A DNA stretch of 5,503 bases from Aquifex aeolicus (GTDB lineage: Bacteria; Aquificota; Aquificia; Aquificales; Aquificaceae): assembly GCA_015662815.1 (NCBI GenBank), contig DQTK01000074.1, forward strand, positions 1 to 5,503, read 5' to 3'. Positions 1 to 5,503 of this stretch are shown in pieces. How positions within the stretch are numbered: position 1 is the stretch's first letter; the number at the start of each line of letters is the position of its first letter. The notes beneath the pieces are model-generated. The model was not told the origin of the DNA, did not search any database, and saw only the letters and a list, made by a program, of their open reading frames with translations. The position numbers and the translations under genes are program-made.

Positions 1-403
1 ATTTAGTGTAGTTTTTGTCTTCCTTTGAAGGGTGAGGTGGAGACCAAACCTTATAAGGTCCGTGCATAGCCTTCGTTTCTTCCTTAAAATGGCAAGCTAT
101 ACAGTTTACTCCCTCGTGTCTCCTTTCTACTCTAAGCAATGGTTCTTTTAAGGGATCAACTTGATGGGGTGCGTGGCAGGAAAGACACTTCAGTTTTGAG
201 TAATTTTCACTTTCTTCTTTAAACTCTTCACTTATCCAAGCGTGAAAATGTCTGCTTTTTTTCCAATCTTCGTAAATCTTTGCATGACAATCTCCGCAAC
301 GCTTGGAAGGAGGTCTTTGAAGGAGATCTTCTTCCAGAAAAAGCTGGTTTAACTTTTCACAACTGAGAGTAAAAAGTAACAGAAGGAGAAGGAGAAATTT
401 CAT
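1..403 (-). CDS. Multiheme cytochrome c (cytochrome c554-like), exported, probable lipoprotein; 3' end outside window
   Basis: This is a partial gene: 134 codons are visible from the ATG at 403, and the 3' end lies beyond base 1. The N-terminus is Met-Lys-Phe followed by a run of Leu, then FTLSC with Cys15. This reads as a Sec signal; Cys15 could be a lipidation site, but Thr at -3 makes the lipobox non-canonical. Three c-type heme motifs follow: CGDCH (36-40), CLSCH (73-77) and CIACH (101-105). The first continues as AKIYEDWKKSRH, and the third is followed by a MHGP motif (about 113-116). That arrangement is typical of the cytochrome c554/hydroxylamine-oxidoreductase-like multiheme families, so a further heme motif downstream is likely. 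The ATG overlaps the TGA of the preceding cytochrome gene (ATGA), with no clear ribosome binding site, so translation is probably coupled. Inferred role: periplasmic or membrane-tethered electron carrier. The heme-protein call is firm; the exact family and partner are not. Confidence 0.85.
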   Translation of the reverse strand, partial: MKFLLLLLLLFTLSCEKLNQLFLEEDLLQRPPSKRCGDCHAKIYEDWKKSRHFHAWISEEFKEESENYSKLKCLSCHAPHQVDPLKEPLLRVERRHEGVNCIACHFKEETKAMHGPYKVWSPPHPSKEDKNYTK

Positions 404-1243
404 TTCATCAACGCGGATTTAATTTTCGCGGGAATTAGATGGACATTATGGCAGGTATAACAAGTTACCGTAATCTTCGAAAGGACACTTCTAACTTCCG
501 TAAGGTTCACACTATCGGAATTAAGGATTTCTTCCAGTTTATTAAGGGCTTGGTCATAATCTTTTCCAGTTATCGCTTCTATTTCCTGTTCTCTCGTATG
601 ACATTTAGAACAGGTTTCCTTTACGGCTCTTGCCCTTTCTACAAAATTAATACCGTACTCCTGAACCTTTTCCGTATTGTTTTGGGAAAGGTAAACGTTA
701 AGTGCTTTCATAGAATTTGTGAGCTTATGCATAAATTCTTCAAGTTTCATTTCTGTAAACTCAACCGGGTCTTCCACCTTTATCTTTTCAAAATTGGGAA
801 ATCTGTAGTAAATCTTTACTGCTATCTCGTTATCCTGGTGGCACTTAGCACAGGTTTTCCCGAGTTCTTGAGATGCCTTTATCACTTTATCAACATTTCT
901 TGACTCAATTGCTTTCAGGTAGTTATCCGCCTTTTGAAAATCGAAGTAATTCTTCCATTCGGGAACCATTTTGCAGTTTCCTTATAGGTCTTTACAAGCT
1001 TTTTAGCCCATTCTATGGCTTTTTTCCAGTTATCGTCATTTATATTTAGCCGAACACCGTAAAAGGCTTGCTCATTTTGTGCATATTACTTAAAAACTCA
1101 AACTTTTCCGAATTAGGCGGGCAGTATTTCTTCAGGCTTTCGGGATTCAGAATTAATTTTCCATTATTTTTTTCGTTAGAAAAGTGTCCCTCGTGGACAA
1201 AAAGAAGTGAGCTTATAAGTGAAATAAAAAATATTTTCCTCAT
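400..1243 (-). pseudogene. Exported triheme cytochrome c, interrupted by two apparent frameshifts
   Basis: Read as one gene, this region gives a 281-residue protein once one base is restored at each of two places. Frame one (1243 to about 1078) starts with MRKIFFISLISSLLF, a signal-peptide-like N-terminus, behind a strong GGAGGTGA site. A second frame (about 1078 to 972) encodes a helical stretch containing DDNWKKAIEWAKKL. A third frame (969 to 400) encodes MVPEWKNYFDF onward and carries CAKCH, CSKCH and CYTCH (restored residues 132-136, 212-216, 262-266). Each heme motif ends a segment predicted helical, suggesting a repeated helix-plus-heme unit. The segment from 969 alone has an in-frame TAA just upstream (979-981) and no signal peptide, so it could not be exported for heme attachment as it stands. 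The gene overlaps the restored DUF2231 frame before it and the next cytochrome after it by ATGA. Whether it is truly broken, mis-sequenced or recoded is open. Probable role: periplasmic electron carrier. Confidence 0.75.
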
Positions 1244-1664
1244 TCCTTCACCTCCATAAGGGGTTTTACACCTACTCCATACTCATAAACCAATTTCCCT
1301 CCTATTCTTCTCTGTAATACTACCGCCACTGCTATATTTTGAAACCTTTTGAGTTTCTAAAGAAAGCCACTAGCTTTAGAAGAGACAGCAATGTTATTAA
1401 AACCGCTACCACCAATCCCAATGTCTCATGGGTTTCGAGGAGTTCATAAGCGGGTGCACCTTCAACGAATTTCTCTACCATTTCCTCTGCTTTATGTCCT
1501 GTAAACCATGAAACCCATACGAACGGAGTAGCGAGTAAAAGGTTAAGCAACGATGCGGAACTGAACAGAGGTATTTTGGTTATAAGGTAAAAAGTTTTAA
1601 ATAGTACTCCTGAGATGCTTAATGCTACTGCGAAGTGAACCACAGGCGGATGAAGTTCTTCCAT
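1240..1664 (-). pseudogene. DUF2231-family small membrane protein, C-terminus displaced by an apparent frameshift
   Basis: The open frame from ATG 1664 runs 110 codons to a TAG at 1332. It begins MEELHPPVVHFAVAL and contains GHKAEEMV and LLETHETLG, with His5, His10, His57 and His79. These spaced histidines and about three hydrophobic segments (roughly 9-30, 35-55, 81-102) fit the DUF2231 family of small membrane proteins. In the -1 frame the DNA continues without a stop from about 1356 to a TGA at 1240, encoding IGGKLVYEYGVGVKPL, which matches the Gly-Gly-X-Leu-Val-Tyr-X-X-Gly-Val-Gly-Val tail I know from this family. Restoring one base at the AAAA run at 1347-1350 gives 141 residues, close to the family's usual size, and its TGA overlaps the cytochrome ATG at 1243. 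The fourth hydrophobic segment is short, so the lesion may be a slightly larger deletion. Its place beside two multiheme cytochromes suggests a redox role in the membrane; no function is established. Confidence 0.7.
1248..1255 (-). promoter_or_regulatory. Ribosome binding site of the triheme cytochrome gene
   Basis: The minus strand reads GGAGGTGA four bases before ATG 1243, a full match to the consensus. It lies within the restored C-terminal frame of the DUF2231 gene, so the cytochrome start was well supplied for translation despite the broken frames around it. Confidence 0.85.
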
Positions 1665-1670
1665 TAATCC

Positions 1671-1675
1671 CCTCC
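1671..1675 (-). promoter_or_regulatory. Ribosome binding site of the DUF2231 gene
   Basis: The minus strand reads GGAGG inside a GGGAGGGG run, six bases before ATG 1664. It supports that start over any internal one. It lies in the 53-base gap after acpS, the largest gap within the gene series. Confidence 0.8.
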
Positions 1676-1717
1676 CTTCCTCAAAGGTAAACCTTGGTGT
1701 AGAAATTTCAATAAGAA

Positions 1718-2083
1718 TTACTTTTTCCTTATATAAGCTACAGCTACAGAATAGTTCTCCTCGTGGGATAGAGATACGATAATTTCATGGTCTTTAAGTA
1801 TTTCCTCTATATCTTTCCTATGGATTACAGCCTGTGCGGGTTTTCCTCTATTTCCTAAAATTTCTATTTCTTTGAATCTCAAAAGTATTTTGAACTCGGT
1901 GTAGAAGGCTTTAATTACCGCTTCTTTGCACGCCCACCGGGCAGCTAAGCAGGGTATGGGGACTCTCTGGGAAAAACAATAGGAGAGTTCTCTTTGAGTA
2001 TAAATCCTATTCAGAAATTTGTCTCCGAATCTATCAATAGCTTTTCTTATTCTTTCATTTTTGACTATATCTACACCTATCAT
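1718..2083 (-). CDS. acpS: Holo-[acyl-carrier-protein] synthase
   Basis: AcpS moves the 4'-phosphopantetheine group from CoA onto a serine of apo acyl carrier protein, in the cytoplasm, switching on fatty acid synthesis. The 121-residue product has the size of the short bacterial AcpS type, which works as a trimer. The N-terminal MIGVDIV carries Asp5, and ARWACKEAVIKAF (48-60) is the family's WxxKEAxxKA signature with Glu54; Asp5 and Glu54 are the expected metal ligands. The C-terminal SLSHEENYSVAVAY (104-117) is the usual final strand. The ATG overlaps the stop of the upstream protease gene by four bases (ATGA), and no ribosome binding site is obvious, so translation is probably coupled. The coaBC gene two places upstream makes the precursor of the CoA that AcpS uses, so the operon links CoA synthesis with ACP activation. 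Nothing in the sequence looks damaged. Confidence 0.95.
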   Translation of the reverse strand: MIGVDIVKNERIRKAIDRFGDKFLNRIYTQRELSYCFSQRVPIPCLAARWACKEAVIKAFYTEFKILLRFKEIEILGNRGKPAQAVIHRKDIEEILKDHEIIVSLSHEENYSVAVAYIRKK

Positions 2084-2946
2084 TTAGCATTCTGTTGTTG
2101 TTGGGGAGATTTATAGGGTACGGGTATATACTGAACGGAAGGTGGTTGTGAACTCATGGGCTGTTCGTAAAGTTCCATAAGCTCGTAAACTTCTTCCGGA
2201 ACTTCAGTGTTTACGGATAGTCCAAGACTTTTGAGGTATTCGGCTGTAAGAGGATAATCGTGTGTAAACTTTCCTGTAGCGAGTTCTTCAGCTATTTTCC
2301 TCGCCTTATCTTCCTCCATACCGTTCTTTGTCAGAAGTTCCACAAGGTAATCAACCATTTGCCTTATAGCCTTTTCGGAAACATCCGCAAGGATTAGGGT
2401 TTGGTCATCTATATCTTTTGGTTCCTTTTTCTCGAGAACTTTGAGTATAGATGCGGCAGGCATATTTCCGATTTGGGGGTCAACGGGACCAAGAACTGCA
2501 TTCTCATCCATTATGACTTCATCTGCTGCAAGGGCTATCAGTGTTCCTCCGCTCATTGCGTAATGAGGAACTATTACTCTTACAGGAGCCTTGTGTTTTA
2601 CCAAAGCGTTTGCTATCTGAGTCGCTGCAAGGGCGAGACCTCCGGGTGTGTGTATTATAAGGTCTATAGGCATATCGTCAGGGGTCATTCTGATAGCTCT
2701 TAAAACTCTTTCACTGTCTTCTATAGTTATAAATCTGAAAATGGGGATACCGAAGAATCCGATTTGTTCCTGTCTGTGTATCATGGTGATTACTCTGCTT
2801 TTTCTTTTCGCCTCCAGTCTTTTTATCACCTCCTCCCTTGCACGGATAAGAGCCATTCTCTTATACCAAGGGGAAAATATTATGAATATGAAGATTAGAA
2901 ACCACAGCAAACTAAAGATATAGGAAATGGGGTCGTAGTAGGGCAT
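2080..2946 (-). CDS. Membrane-anchored ClpP-fold serine protease (SDH proteinase / SppA-like family)
   Basis: From ATG 2946 the product has 288 residues. One hydrophobic segment (about residues 7-25, SYIFSLLWFLIFIFIIFS) is followed by a basic, charged helix, suggesting an N-terminal anchor with the catalytic domain on the cytoplasmic side; that topology is inferred. The catalytic domain shows the ClpP/crotonase-fold hallmarks: IIHTPGGLALAATQIANAL (oxyanion region), HYAMSGGTLIALAAD with presumed nucleophile Ser132, AVLGPVDPQIG, and FTHDYPLTAEYLKSLGL with His229. This series is characteristic of the SDH_sah (serine dehydrogenase proteinase) group related to signal-peptide peptidase A. The tail (about 265-288) is Pro/Gln-rich and probably flexible. 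A GTG at 2958 is in frame but lies inside the ribosome binding site, so ATG 2946 is preferred. It sits four bases after coaBC and overlaps acpS by four. The substrate is unknown; a role in membrane protein or signal peptide turnover is plausible. Confidence 0.88.
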   Translation of the reverse strand: MPYYDPISYIFSLLWFLIFIFIIFSPWYKRMALIRAREEVIKRLEAKRKSRVITMIHRQEQIGFFGIPIFRFITIEDSERVLRAIRMTPDDMPIDLIIHTPGGLALAATQIANALVKHKAPVRVIVPHYAMSGGTLIALAADEVIMDENAVLGPVDPQIGNMPAASILKVLEKKEPKDIDDQTLILADVSEKAIRQMVDYLVELLTKNGMEEDKARKIAEELATGKFTHDYPLTAEYLKSLGLSVNTEVPEEVYELMELYEQPMSSQPPSVQYIPVPYKSPQQQQNAK

Positions 2947-2950
2947 TTTT

Positions 2951-4120
2951 TTATCCACCTCCCTGTAGGAATTTTCCTACTAAATATTCTACGATAAATC
3001 GGGCACTTTCTAATTTACTGCTAAAAGAAAACTCCTTGATTTCCTCTTTTGTAATTAAAAAACCTTTGTGATGTTTAGTTCCCATAACCTCCGCAGGGTT
3101 GGCTACTATTAAATCCAGATTTTTCCTTATCAATTTCTCTCTTGCGTGTTCTATTAACCTTTCGCTTTCCAGTGCAAAACCTACTAGTATCTTTCTTTCC
3201 TTTATTTTCCCGAGTTCTTCGAGAATATCAACGTTTTTTACAAGTTCAAGGGTTATTCTTTCCTTCTTCTTTATTTTTTTACTCTCGGTTTTTACAGGTT
3301 TGAAATCCGAAACCGCTGCGTTCATTATCACTATATCCGACCAATCGAAATTTTCTAAAACTTTTTTTCTCATCTCCTCTGCAGTTTTGACCCTTTTTAT
3401 TTCGATTTCGGGCGGCTCCTGAGCCGTGGTAAAGCCGGCTATTACCTTTACCTGTGCTCCTTTCCATCTGCAGATTTTCGCGAGGGAAAATCCCATTTCT
3501 CCACTGGATTCGTTTGATATAAATCTAACAGGGTCTATATATTCTTTTGTTGCACCGCAGGTAATCAAAACCTTCTTTCCCTTGAGACCTTTTTCCTCAA
3601 GATAGTAATAAATCCAGTCTATAAGCCGTTCTTTACTCGCAAGTTTTCCCTCTCCTACTTCTTCGCAAGCAAGAACTCCAAACTCTGGTTCTACAACTAT
3701 GTGTCCTATTTCTTTCAGTTTGTTTAAGTTTTCTTGCACTTGAGGAGCTTTGTACATTACCGTGTTCATAGCAGGGGCAACAATCAAAGCTTTACCGTAC
3801 GCTAGGACGGTTGTGGTAAGAAGGTTATCCGCAATTCCGCAAGCTATCTTCGATATAGTATTTGCCGTTGTCGGAGCAATCAGGAATGCATCTGCCCATC
3901 TTGCTAGGTTTATATGTGCCAGAGGTTCCTTTGGCCAGTCTTTATCGGTGTAGGATTTATTTCCACTCAGTGTTTCAAAGGTCATAGGAGATAAGAATTT
4001 TTCAGCAAAAGGGGTGAGAATTGTCTTTACATTATATCCTTCTCTCTTTAAATCCCTTATTAAATCGCAAACCTTGTAAGAAGCTATACCGCCGCAAATC
4101 CCTATTAAAACATTTGCCAT
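2951..4120 (-). CDS. coaBC: Bifunctional phosphopantothenoylcysteine decarboxylase / phosphopantothenate-cysteine ligase
   Basis: CoaBC (Dfp) carries out two consecutive steps of CoA synthesis in the cytoplasm: it joins cysteine to 4'-phosphopantothenate, then decarboxylates the product to 4'-phosphopantetheine. The 389-residue length is normal. The N-terminal FMN-dependent CoaC domain (about 1-180) shows GICGGIASYK, His69 in LAHINLARWADAFLIAPTTAN, the PAMNTVMY motif with Asn119, and the flap cysteine Cys152 in GVLACEEVGEGK, which match the catalytic His, Asn and Cys of the family. The C-terminal CoaB domain (about 181-389) shows ITCGATKEYIDPVRFISN, then ESSGEMG (nucleotide site, Asn203), NAAVSDFKP, a Lys-rich KKIKKK loop (281-286) and GFALESE. 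It starts 30 bases after dapL with no recognisable ribosome binding site; a U-rich stretch precedes the ATG. The protease gene follows four bases downstream. Confidence 0.96.
   Translation of the reverse strand: MANVLIGICGGIASYKVCDLIRDLKREGYNVKTILTPFAEKFLSPMTFETLSGNKSYTDKDWPKEPLAHINLARWADAFLIAPTTANTISKIACGIADNLLTTTVLAYGKALIVAPAMNTVMYKAPQVQENLNKLKEIGHIVVEPEFGVLACEEVGEGKLASKERLIDWIYYYLEEKGLKGKKVLITCGATKEYIDPVRFISNESSGEMGFSLAKICRWKGAQVKVIAGFTTAQEPPEIEIKRVKTAEEMRKKVLENFDWSDIVIMNAAVSDFKPVKTESKKIKKKERITLELVKNVDILEELGKIKERKILVGFALESERLIEHAREKLIRKNLDLIVANPAEVMGTKHHKGFLITKEEIKEFSFSSKLESARFIVEYLVGKFLQGGG
2956..2962 (-). promoter_or_regulatory. Ribosome binding site of the SDH-family protease, deciding its start
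   Basis: The minus strand reads GGAGGTG here, inside the last codons of coaBC. The in-frame GTG at 2958 is part of this motif and so cannot be served by it. The ATG at 2946, eleven bases after GGAGG, can be, and it starts directly at the conserved-looking MPYYDPISYIF segment. Confidence 0.75.
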
Positions 4121-4150
4121 AGAAAAAATTTAAAGGGAAGGAAACATAAA

Positions 4151-5314
4151 TTAAAACTTGAGATTTTTAATTCTCTCTGCGGCTTCTAAGAGTCTCTCTG
4201 TGGGAACTGTTAAAGATATCCTGAAATATCCCTCTCCGTACTCACCGAAACCGTTTCCGGGTGTGCAAACAATTCCGGCTTCATCTATGAGCCTTCCAAC
4301 AAATTCTGCGGAGGTGTATCCTTTTGGAACTTTTATCCAAAGGTAGAAGGTATAATCGCTCTTGTAAATCTCAAGACCTATCTTTTCCAGTGCTTCTGTC
4401 ATTATTCTTTTCCTTTCCCTGTAAACGTTCCTTATCTTTTCTACTTCTTCTTCGGGAAGGTTAAGGGCTGCTATTCCTGCATCTTGAACCGCTCCAAACT
4501 GACCGCTATCTACGTTGGTCTTCACTTTACCGAGTCCCGCAACCAGTTCCTTATTCCCGACAGCCATGCCTATACGCCATCCGGTCATATTGTAAGTCTT
4601 TGATAGAGAATGAAATTCTATGGCTACGTCTTTTGCTCCCGGAACTTGGAGTATGGATGGTGGTTTTTCTGTCCCCGTGTAGATTTCCGAATATGCATTA
4701 TCTGAGGCTATTATCACATTATTCTTCTTTGCCCAATCTACCAATTTTTCGTAAAACTCTAAGGTAGGAGGTGCAGAGGTCGGGTTATTAGGATAATTAA
4801 TCCATATGATTTTTGCTTTTTCCACTACATCCTTAGGAATAGAGTCCAGGTCAGGTAGGAAATTATTCTCCTCTTTCAAGGGAACGGTGTAAGGTGTCCC
4901 TCCTGCGAAAATGGCTCCTATTTTGTAAACAGGATACGCAGGGTCTGGGCACAAAACTATGTCTCCCGGGTTTACGAAAGCTAGGGGAAAGTGGGCTATT
5001 CCTTCCTTTGAACCTATTAGAGTGATAACTTCGCTCTGTGGGTCAAGGTCTACACCGAACCTTTTCTTGTACCAATTTGCAACAGCTTCTCTAAAGGCAA
5101 GTTTTCCTACATAAGAGGGATACTGATGATTTTCAGGATTTTCAAGAGCTTTCTTTGCAACCTCTAATATCGGCTTCGGTGTGGGCATATCAGGGTCACC
5201 CACTCCAAGGTCTATTACATCCACACCTTGTTCTATCTTTTCCTGTTTTTTTCTATCGAGTTCTGCAAATAGATACGGTGGTAAAACCTTTAGCCTGTCT
5301 GAATATTCAACCAC
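4151..5314 (-). CDS. dapL: LL-diaminopimelate aminotransferase (class I/II PLP aminotransferase)
   Basis: DapL converts tetrahydrodipicolinate to LL-2,6-diaminopimelate in one transamination using glutamate, bypassing the succinyl or acetyl branches of lysine and cell-wall synthesis. The 387-residue product is a fold-type I PLP enzyme: DLGVGDPDMPTP (35-46), LIGSKEGIAHFP (99-110), NYPNNPTS with Asn177, SDNAYSEIY with Asp205 and Tyr208, SLSKTYNMTGWRIG with PLP-binding Lys239 and Arg247, and the C-terminal YFRISL with Arg365 for the substrate carboxylate. The SLSKTYNMTGWRIG and PGNGFGEYGEGYFRISL segments and overall length fit DapL better than aspartate aminotransferase, and I recall a very similar Aquifex protein; aspartate or another dicarboxylate aminotransferase is the alternative. 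Translation starts at GTG 5314, eight bases after a strong AAAGGAGG site. As the first gene after a 189-base gene-free stretch, it is the likely head of the operon. Confidence 0.85.
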   Translation of the reverse strand: MVEYSDRLKVLPPYLFAELDRKKQEKIEQGVDVIDLGVGDPDMPTPKPILEVAKKALENPENHQYPSYVGKLAFREAVANWYKKRFGVDLDPQSEVITLIGSKEGIAHFPLAFVNPGDIVLCPDPAYPVYKIGAIFAGGTPYTVPLKEENNFLPDLDSIPKDVVEKAKIIWINYPNNPTSAPPTLEFYEKLVDWAKKNNVIIASDNAYSEIYTGTEKPPSILQVPGAKDVAIEFHSLSKTYNMTGWRIGMAVGNKELVAGLGKVKTNVDSGQFGAVQDAGIAALNLPEEEVEKIRNVYRERKRIMTEALEKIGLEIYKSDYTFYLWIKVPKGYTSAEFVGRLIDEAGIVCTPGNGFGEYGEGYFRISLTVPTERLLEAAERIKNLKF

Positions 5315-5322
5315 TTCCTTGA

Positions 5323-5331
5323 CCTCCTTTT
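5323..5331 (-). promoter_or_regulatory. Ribosome binding site of dapL, fixing a GTG start
   Basis: On the minus strand this reads AAAAGGAGG, a near-perfect match to the 16S anti-Shine-Dalgarno sequence. Eight bases separate it from the GTG at 5312-5314. No in-frame ATG nearby competes, so the GTG start is well supported. Confidence 0.85.
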
Positions 5332-5430
5332 AAGGATTTTGAAAAAAGATTTTACAGGAAATTCCATAGGAAAGCCCATATCTGTGATGCATTGATACAA
5401 TCTACCTTCACATCCAGTTTTAAAATTTCT

Positions 5431-5448
5431 CTTAAGAGGCATCTTAAG
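5431..5448. repeat. Perfect inverted repeat (hairpin) in the region upstream of dapL
   Basis: CTTAAGA (5431-5437) and TCTTAAG (5442-5448) are exact reverse complements around a 4-base loop, GGCA. The stem is AT-rich and no T-run follows on either strand, so it is not a typical intrinsic terminator. It lies 117 bases upstream of the dapL start and 25 bases from the CRISPR-type repeat. It could be an operator, an RNA stem in a long dapL leader, or part of the array's trailing flank; none of these is shown. Confidence 0.6.
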
Positions 5449-5473
5449 TAGGAGTAAGGATGTAATGTATTTG

Positions 5474-5503
5474 GTTTCAATCCCTTATAGGCACCTAACA
5501 AAC
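5474..5503 (-). CRISPR. Single CRISPR-type direct repeat at the window edge (probable last repeat of an array beyond 5503)
   Basis: These 30 bases begin GTTTCAATCCCTTATAGG and end CTAACAAAC on the plus strand. Read on the minus strand the unit starts GTTTG, contains a CCTATAAGG core and ends GGGATTGAAAC. This is the form of many 30-base thermophile repeats of type I-B and III systems, whose crRNAs carry an ATTGAAAC 5' handle. In that orientation the array would be transcribed on the minus strand, with its leader and spacers beyond 5503, and this copy would be the trailer-end repeat. Only one copy is visible and no cas gene is present, so the call rests on length, both termini and the central motif. 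Confidence 0.7.

Noticed and set aside
439..903. 154-codon open frame on the plus strand
   Set aside because: It is the antisense shadow of the heme-bearing cytochrome segment, has no ribosome binding site, and its Cys/Phe-rich product shows no recognisable motif.
400..969. The heme-bearing segment as an independent gene starting at ATG 969
   Set aside because: It would lack a signal peptide, has no ribosome binding site, and begins in the middle of a helix that continues upstream in another frame.
1684..1695. Palindrome AAGGT-AA-ACCTT between acpS and the DUF2231 gene
   Set aside because: The arms are only five bases with a two-base centre; this is easily chance and too tight for a hairpin.
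2401..2923. Two plus-strand open frames opposite the protease gene
   Set aside because: They lie wholly antisense to a gene with clear family motifs and have no initiation signals or family features of their own.
3099..3953. Open frames on the plus strand and one on the minus strand within coaBC
   Set aside because: coaBC is intact and fully conserved through this stretch; the low-complexity Ser/Phe and Gly/Arg-rich products are typical of out-of-frame reading.
5332..5402. A sigma70-type promoter for dapL
   Set aside because: TTGTAT and TAAAAT elements exist on the minus strand but not at a usable spacing, so I could not assign a -35/-10 pair.

Overview
This window looks like chromosomal DNA from a thermophilic bacterium of the Aquificales, close to but not identical with Aquifex aeolicus. 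Three things suggest this: the Lys/Glu-rich, Gln-poor protein composition, strong GGAGGTGA-type ribosome binding sites with 4-base ATGA gene overlaps, and an LL-diaminopimelate aminotransferase that closely resembles the Aquifex protein as I remember it. The genus is an inference; no search was run.

Every gene is on the minus strand, so transcription runs from high to low coordinates. From 5503 downward the order is: a 30-base CRISPR-type repeat flush with the window edge (5474-5503); an intergenic stretch with a perfect 7-bp-arm hairpin (5431-5448); dapL (4151-5314); coaBC (2951-4120); a membrane-anchored ClpP-fold serine protease of the SDH/SppA-like family (2080-2946); acpS (1718-2083); a DUF2231 membrane protein (1240-1664); a three-heme cytochrome c (400-1243); and a second multiheme cytochrome with a hydrophobic leader that runs off the window (1-403). 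Gaps are small (30, 4, -4, 53, -4 and -4 bases), so this is probably one operon, or a biosynthetic operon followed by a redox operon.

The first half is biosynthetic. DapL makes LL-diaminopimelate for lysine and peptidoglycan. CoaBC makes 4'-phosphopantetheine for CoA, and AcpS moves that group from CoA to acyl carrier protein. The second half is an envelope electron-transfer set: a small membrane protein plus two exported c-type cytochromes.

The most notable observation is that the DUF2231 gene and the next cytochrome gene are both interrupted by apparent one-base frame losses: one in DUF2231 and two in the cytochrome. All three fall within about 400 bases, and each can be placed at a CAAAA run. 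Restoring one base at each site gives a 141-residue DUF2231 protein ending in a GGKLVYEYGVGV-type tail and a 281-residue exported triheme cytochrome. The two restored genes meet in an ATGA overlap, like two other junctions in the window. The roughly 3.9 kb of coding sequence around them is intact. Recent decay, local sequence error or recoding are all possible; the sequence alone cannot separate them.
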